Shown here one piece after another: positions 14,150 through 16,037 of a DNA stretch of 16,037 nt (positions are counted from its first letter, which is position 1; the number at the start of each line of letters is the position of its first letter). The notes under the pieces were generated by a model that did not search any database, was not told the origin of the DNA, and was given only the letters and a program-made list of their open reading frames with translations. The DNA is taken from NCBI GenBank assembly GCA_964436865.1, contig CAYTFK010000147.1, positions 1-16,037 on the forward strand, written 5' to 3'. This DNA comes from JAXGPP01 sp964436865. Lineage in GTDB: Bacteria; Planctomycetota; Planctomycetia; Pirellulales; Thermoguttaceae. The position numbers were made by a program, and so were the translations under genes.

Positions 14150-15469
14150 CTACCACGCTTTCACGCCCGGCTGAGCGGCGGCGTAGGCACCGGTGGCGTC
14201 GGGTTTTACGGGTGGCTCGGCGTCAAACGAATACTCCTTGGGGCCGAGGCGGAGTTCGGACTTGACTGCTTCGTCCCAAGTCACTTCCATGCCGGAGTAG
14301 GTGGCCATGCGGCCCATGACGGCGGTCATGCTGCTGGTGGCGCCGTACTCGGCATCGAGGCGGTGCGGCCCGCTGCCGAGAATGCTTGCCATCAGGTTCT
14401 CGTGTTCTTGCTGGTAGGGGTTCTGCGACAGGTACTGGCGCGACCGCAGATCGCGAGGAGTCAGCGCGCCATAGCCCCACGCACCCGTGCCGAGCGTGAG
14501 CATCCCCTTCGTGCCGTGCACGTTATCTGAAACGTGGGTCCAGGTGCCGGCCTGCTGCCGGGCCTGGCAGAAATGCCGCGCACCGGAGGCGTACTCGAAC
14601 TCGATCGTGTGATGGTCCCAGATGTCGCCGTTGCCCGGTCCGAAGCGGACCTGTCGACCTCCCATGCCGACAGCCCGGACCGGATGGTCGTCGAGGACCC
14701 AGTTGGCCACGTCGATCTCGTGCGTCGCCTGCTCAACGAGGTGATCGCCGCAGAGCCAGAGGAAGATGCCCCAGTGGCGGATCTGGTATTCCATCTCGCC
14801 CATTCCCTCGGGCTTCGTCTCGCCGGCGCGGCCGCCGCCGAGCATGTTGAAGTAGGTGCGAACGTACGCGACGTCGCCGACCGCGCCATCGCGGATCTTC
14901 TCCAGCCCATCGAGGTAGTTGCGCTGGTGGCGGCGCTGGAGGCCGACGACTACGGAGAGCTTCTTCTTGCGGGCCTCCTCGTTGGCCGCCACGAGCATGC
15001 GATAGCCGGGCGCATCGACGCAGAGCGGCTTCTCCATGAACACATGTTTGCCGGCCTTCACCGCGGCGGCATAGTGCATCGGCCGGAAGTGCGGCGGCGT
15101 GGCGAAGAGTACGAGGTCCACGCCGGAGGCGAGCACCTTCTGGTAGGCATCGAAGCCCGCGAACATGCGTTCGGCCGGCACGTCGATCTTCGGCTTGAGG
15201 TCGGCGTACTTGGTGAGGTTCTTGAGGCTTGTTTGCATCCGCTCGGCGAACAGGTCGCCGAGCGCCACGAGCTTGACCGGCGCTTTGGCCAGCAGGGCCT
15301 CGCGGCAGGCGCCCGTGCCCCGGTTGCCGCAGCCCACCAGGGCCATGCGGATCGTCTCGCTGCCGGCGGCGTGGGCCGAGCGGGCGAGGGTCAGACCGGC
15401 GGCTGAAAGGCCGATCCCGGCGACGGATGGCGAAGCGGAATGTACCCGTTGATGACGGCGGTCTTCCAT
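14150..15469 (-). CDS. Gfo/Idh/MocA-family oxidoreductase, probable Tat substrate with degenerate motif
   Basis: A 439-residue protein. ATG 15469 has AGGAG six bases upstream; a longer ORF to 15601 crosses the divergent promoter and is rejected. The N-terminus reads 'MEDRRHQRVHSASPSVAGIG': a pair of arginines but no Phe-Leu-Lys. A hydrophobic stretch then ends at 'LARSAHAA'. The Rossmann motif 'LVGCGNRGTG' (Gly47 on), 'MEKPLCVD' (Glu146-Lys147-Pro148) and 'HEIDVANWV' (His250, Asp253) are standard for NAD(P)-dependent Gfo/Idh/MocA enzymes that oxidise or reduce sugars and inositols. Length is typical for exported planctomycete members. It is divergent from a second member. The substrate is unknown. 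Confidence 0.88.
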   Translation of the reverse strand: MEDRRHQRVHSASPSVAGIGLSAAGLTLARSAHAAGSETIRMALVGCGNRGTGACREALLAKAPVKLVALGDLFAERMQTSLKNLTKYADLKPKIDVPAERMFAGFDAYQKVLASGVDLVLFATPPHFRPMHYAAAVKAGKHVFMEKPLCVDAPGYRMLVAANEEARKKKLSVVVGLQRRHQRNYLDGLEKIRDGAVGDVAYVRTYFNMLGGGRAGETKPEGMGEMEYQIRHWGIFLWLCGDHLVEQATHEIDVANWVLDDHPVRAVGMGGRQVRFGPGNGDIWDHHTIEFEYASGARHFCQARQQAGTWTHVSDNVHGTKGMLTLGTGAWGYGALTPRDLRSRQYLSQNPYQQEHENLMASILGSGPHRLDAEYGATSSMTAVMGRMATYSGMEVTWDEAVKSELRLGPKEYSFDAEPPVKPDATGAYAAAQPGVKAW

Positions 15470-15521
15470 GGCGGACTCCTGGGCCGGTTTCTTCCCGTCC
15501 TGCGGTGTGGCGGAAGAGTTC

Positions 15522-15550
15522 AGTGTGCCATGTTCGGCGGTTGCCGGCAA
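15522..15550 (-). promoter_or_regulatory. Weak promoter candidate for the minus-strand Gfo/Idh/MocA gene
   Basis: On the minus strand TTGCCG (15545-15550), a 17-base spacer and CACACT (15522-15527) lie about 50 bases before ATG 15469. Both boxes are imperfect. Confidence 0.3.
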
Positions 15551-15560
15551 GGCGTTCGTT

Positions 15561-15589
15561 TTGACGCCCCCCACCCGGCCGTCTATACT
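15561..15589 (+). promoter_or_regulatory. Strong promoter for the plus-strand Gfo/Idh/MocA gene
   Basis: TTGACG (15561-15566), a 17-base spacer made almost only of G and C, and TATACT (15584-15589) make a near-consensus sigma70-type promoter. The transcript would begin near 15596 and carry a 45-base leader to ATG 15641. Confidence 0.65.
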
Positions 15590-15640
15590 GGCGGCCAGCA
15601 TTGGTCCCGATTGTTTCTACCCGTGAGGAGAAAACTTCCG

Positions 15641-16037
15641 ATGAGCGAGAGCGAGAAGAGAACCACGTCGCGACGCACGTTTCTGAAAGACGCCGGACGG
15701 CTGGCGGCGGCCACGAGCCTGGCGGCTGCGGCCGTGCCGCACGTCCATGCTGCGGAGGACAACACTATCCGCGTGGCGCTCATCGGCTGTGGCGGGCGCG
15801 GCACCGGCGCAGCGGCCAACGCGCTGTCGGTCGACAATGGTCCGATCAAACTCGTCGCCCTGGCCGACGTATTCGATAACCGCGTTATCAACAGCGACAA
15901 AGGGCTCTCCAAGCAGTTTGCCGACCGGATGGACGTACCCGACGACCGCAAGTTCGTCGGCTTCGACGCCTACCAGAAGGCGATGGATTGCCTGAAGCCG
16001 GGCGATGTCGCCATCCTCGCCACGCCGCCGGCCTTCC
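15641..16037 (+). CDS. Gfo/Idh/MocA-family oxidoreductase with Tat signal, N-terminal part
   Basis: The first 132 codons are present; the gene runs off the right edge. ATG 15641 follows GAGGAG at 15625-15630. The N-terminus carries a textbook Tat motif, 'SRRTFLKDAG' (Arg11-Arg12), with cleavage near 'VPHVHAAED'. The nucleotide-binding motif 'LIGCGGRGTG' begins near residue 48. 'FVGFDAYQKAMD' and 'DVAILATPPAF' match equivalent parts of the divergent neighbour, so the two are paralogues. Members of this exported group have the NAD(P)-binding fold, and the cofactor is thought to be loaded before Tat export. The substrate is unknown. Confidence 0.88.
   Translation, partial: MSESEKRTTSRRTFLKDAGRLAAATSLAAAAVPHVHAAEDNTIRVALIGCGGRGTGAAANALSVDNGPIKLVALADVFDNRVINSDKGLSKQFADRMDVPDDRKFVGFDAYQKAMDCLKPGDVAILATPPAF

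Noticed and set aside
14534..15406. A 290-codon plus-strand ORF inside the Gfo/Idh/MocA gene
   Set aside because: It is a shadow of a gene with intact Rossmann and EKP motifs.
15470..15601. Upstream extension of the Gfo/Idh/MocA protein by 44 residues
   Set aside because: The extension overlaps the divergent promoter region, lacks a ribosome-binding site and would bury the signal sequence.
1..16037. tRNA, rRNA and CRISPR arrays
   Set aside because: I found no GGTTCGA-type T-arm with a matching acceptor stem, no rRNA-like conserved blocks and no regularly spaced short repeats.

Overview
The window is GC-rich bacterial DNA that most resembles a planctomycete of the Pirellulales type. This rests on gene style, not on a marker gene. 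Many proteins carry Tat or Sec signals, there are two Tat-exported Gfo/Idh/MocA oxidoreductases and a Tat-exported WbsX/GH99-like protein, and there is a small exported Trp/Tyr-rich protein. Several clear TTGACx-N17/18-TATACT-type promoters are visible. A run of 100 Ns flanked by a perfect 55-bp duplication shows a scaffolded draft or metagenome assembly.

Layout. (1) Positions 1-3433 are all on the minus strand: the first 18 codons of a truD-like gene, a 557-residue secreted glycosidase-like protein, a MazF/PemK-type toxin with its overlapping antitoxin, and a secreted glycerophosphodiester phosphodiesterase-like gene. That last gene is cut only by the assembly gap and reads through intact once the duplicated contig end is collapsed. 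(2) Positions 3434-5449 are mostly non-coding. They hold one small exported protein gene, two look-alike minus-strand promoters, a strong intrinsic terminator, several hairpins and a diverged ~145-bp direct duplication. This is the least explained part of the window. (3) Positions 5450-6343 encode a five-segment membrane protein of unknown role. (4) Positions 6546-13974 form a divergent exported-carbohydrate cluster. On the minus strand are a Tat-exported L-fucose-isomerase-like protein and, downstream, a carbohydrate-binding-module-like ORF. On the plus strand an apparent operon carries a WbsX/GH99-like protein, a second Tat-exported fucose-isomerase-like protein and a large secreted protein with a BNR_4-type propeller; the last two overlap by ATGA. 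(5) A three-hairpin REP-like element lies between convergent genes at about 14031-14111. (6) Positions 14150-16037 hold two divergent exported Gfo/Idh/MocA oxidoreductases, the second cut by the window end.

The likely common theme is extracytoplasmic glycan and sugar handling: binding, cleavage or elimination, isomerase-fold chemistry and oxidation. The substrate cannot be read from the sequence. The most unusual observations are the paired fucose-isomerase-like proteins with a CxCxC cluster directly before their twin-arginine motif, and the orphan promoter/repeat region at 4600-5230, which may encode an undescribed structured RNA.
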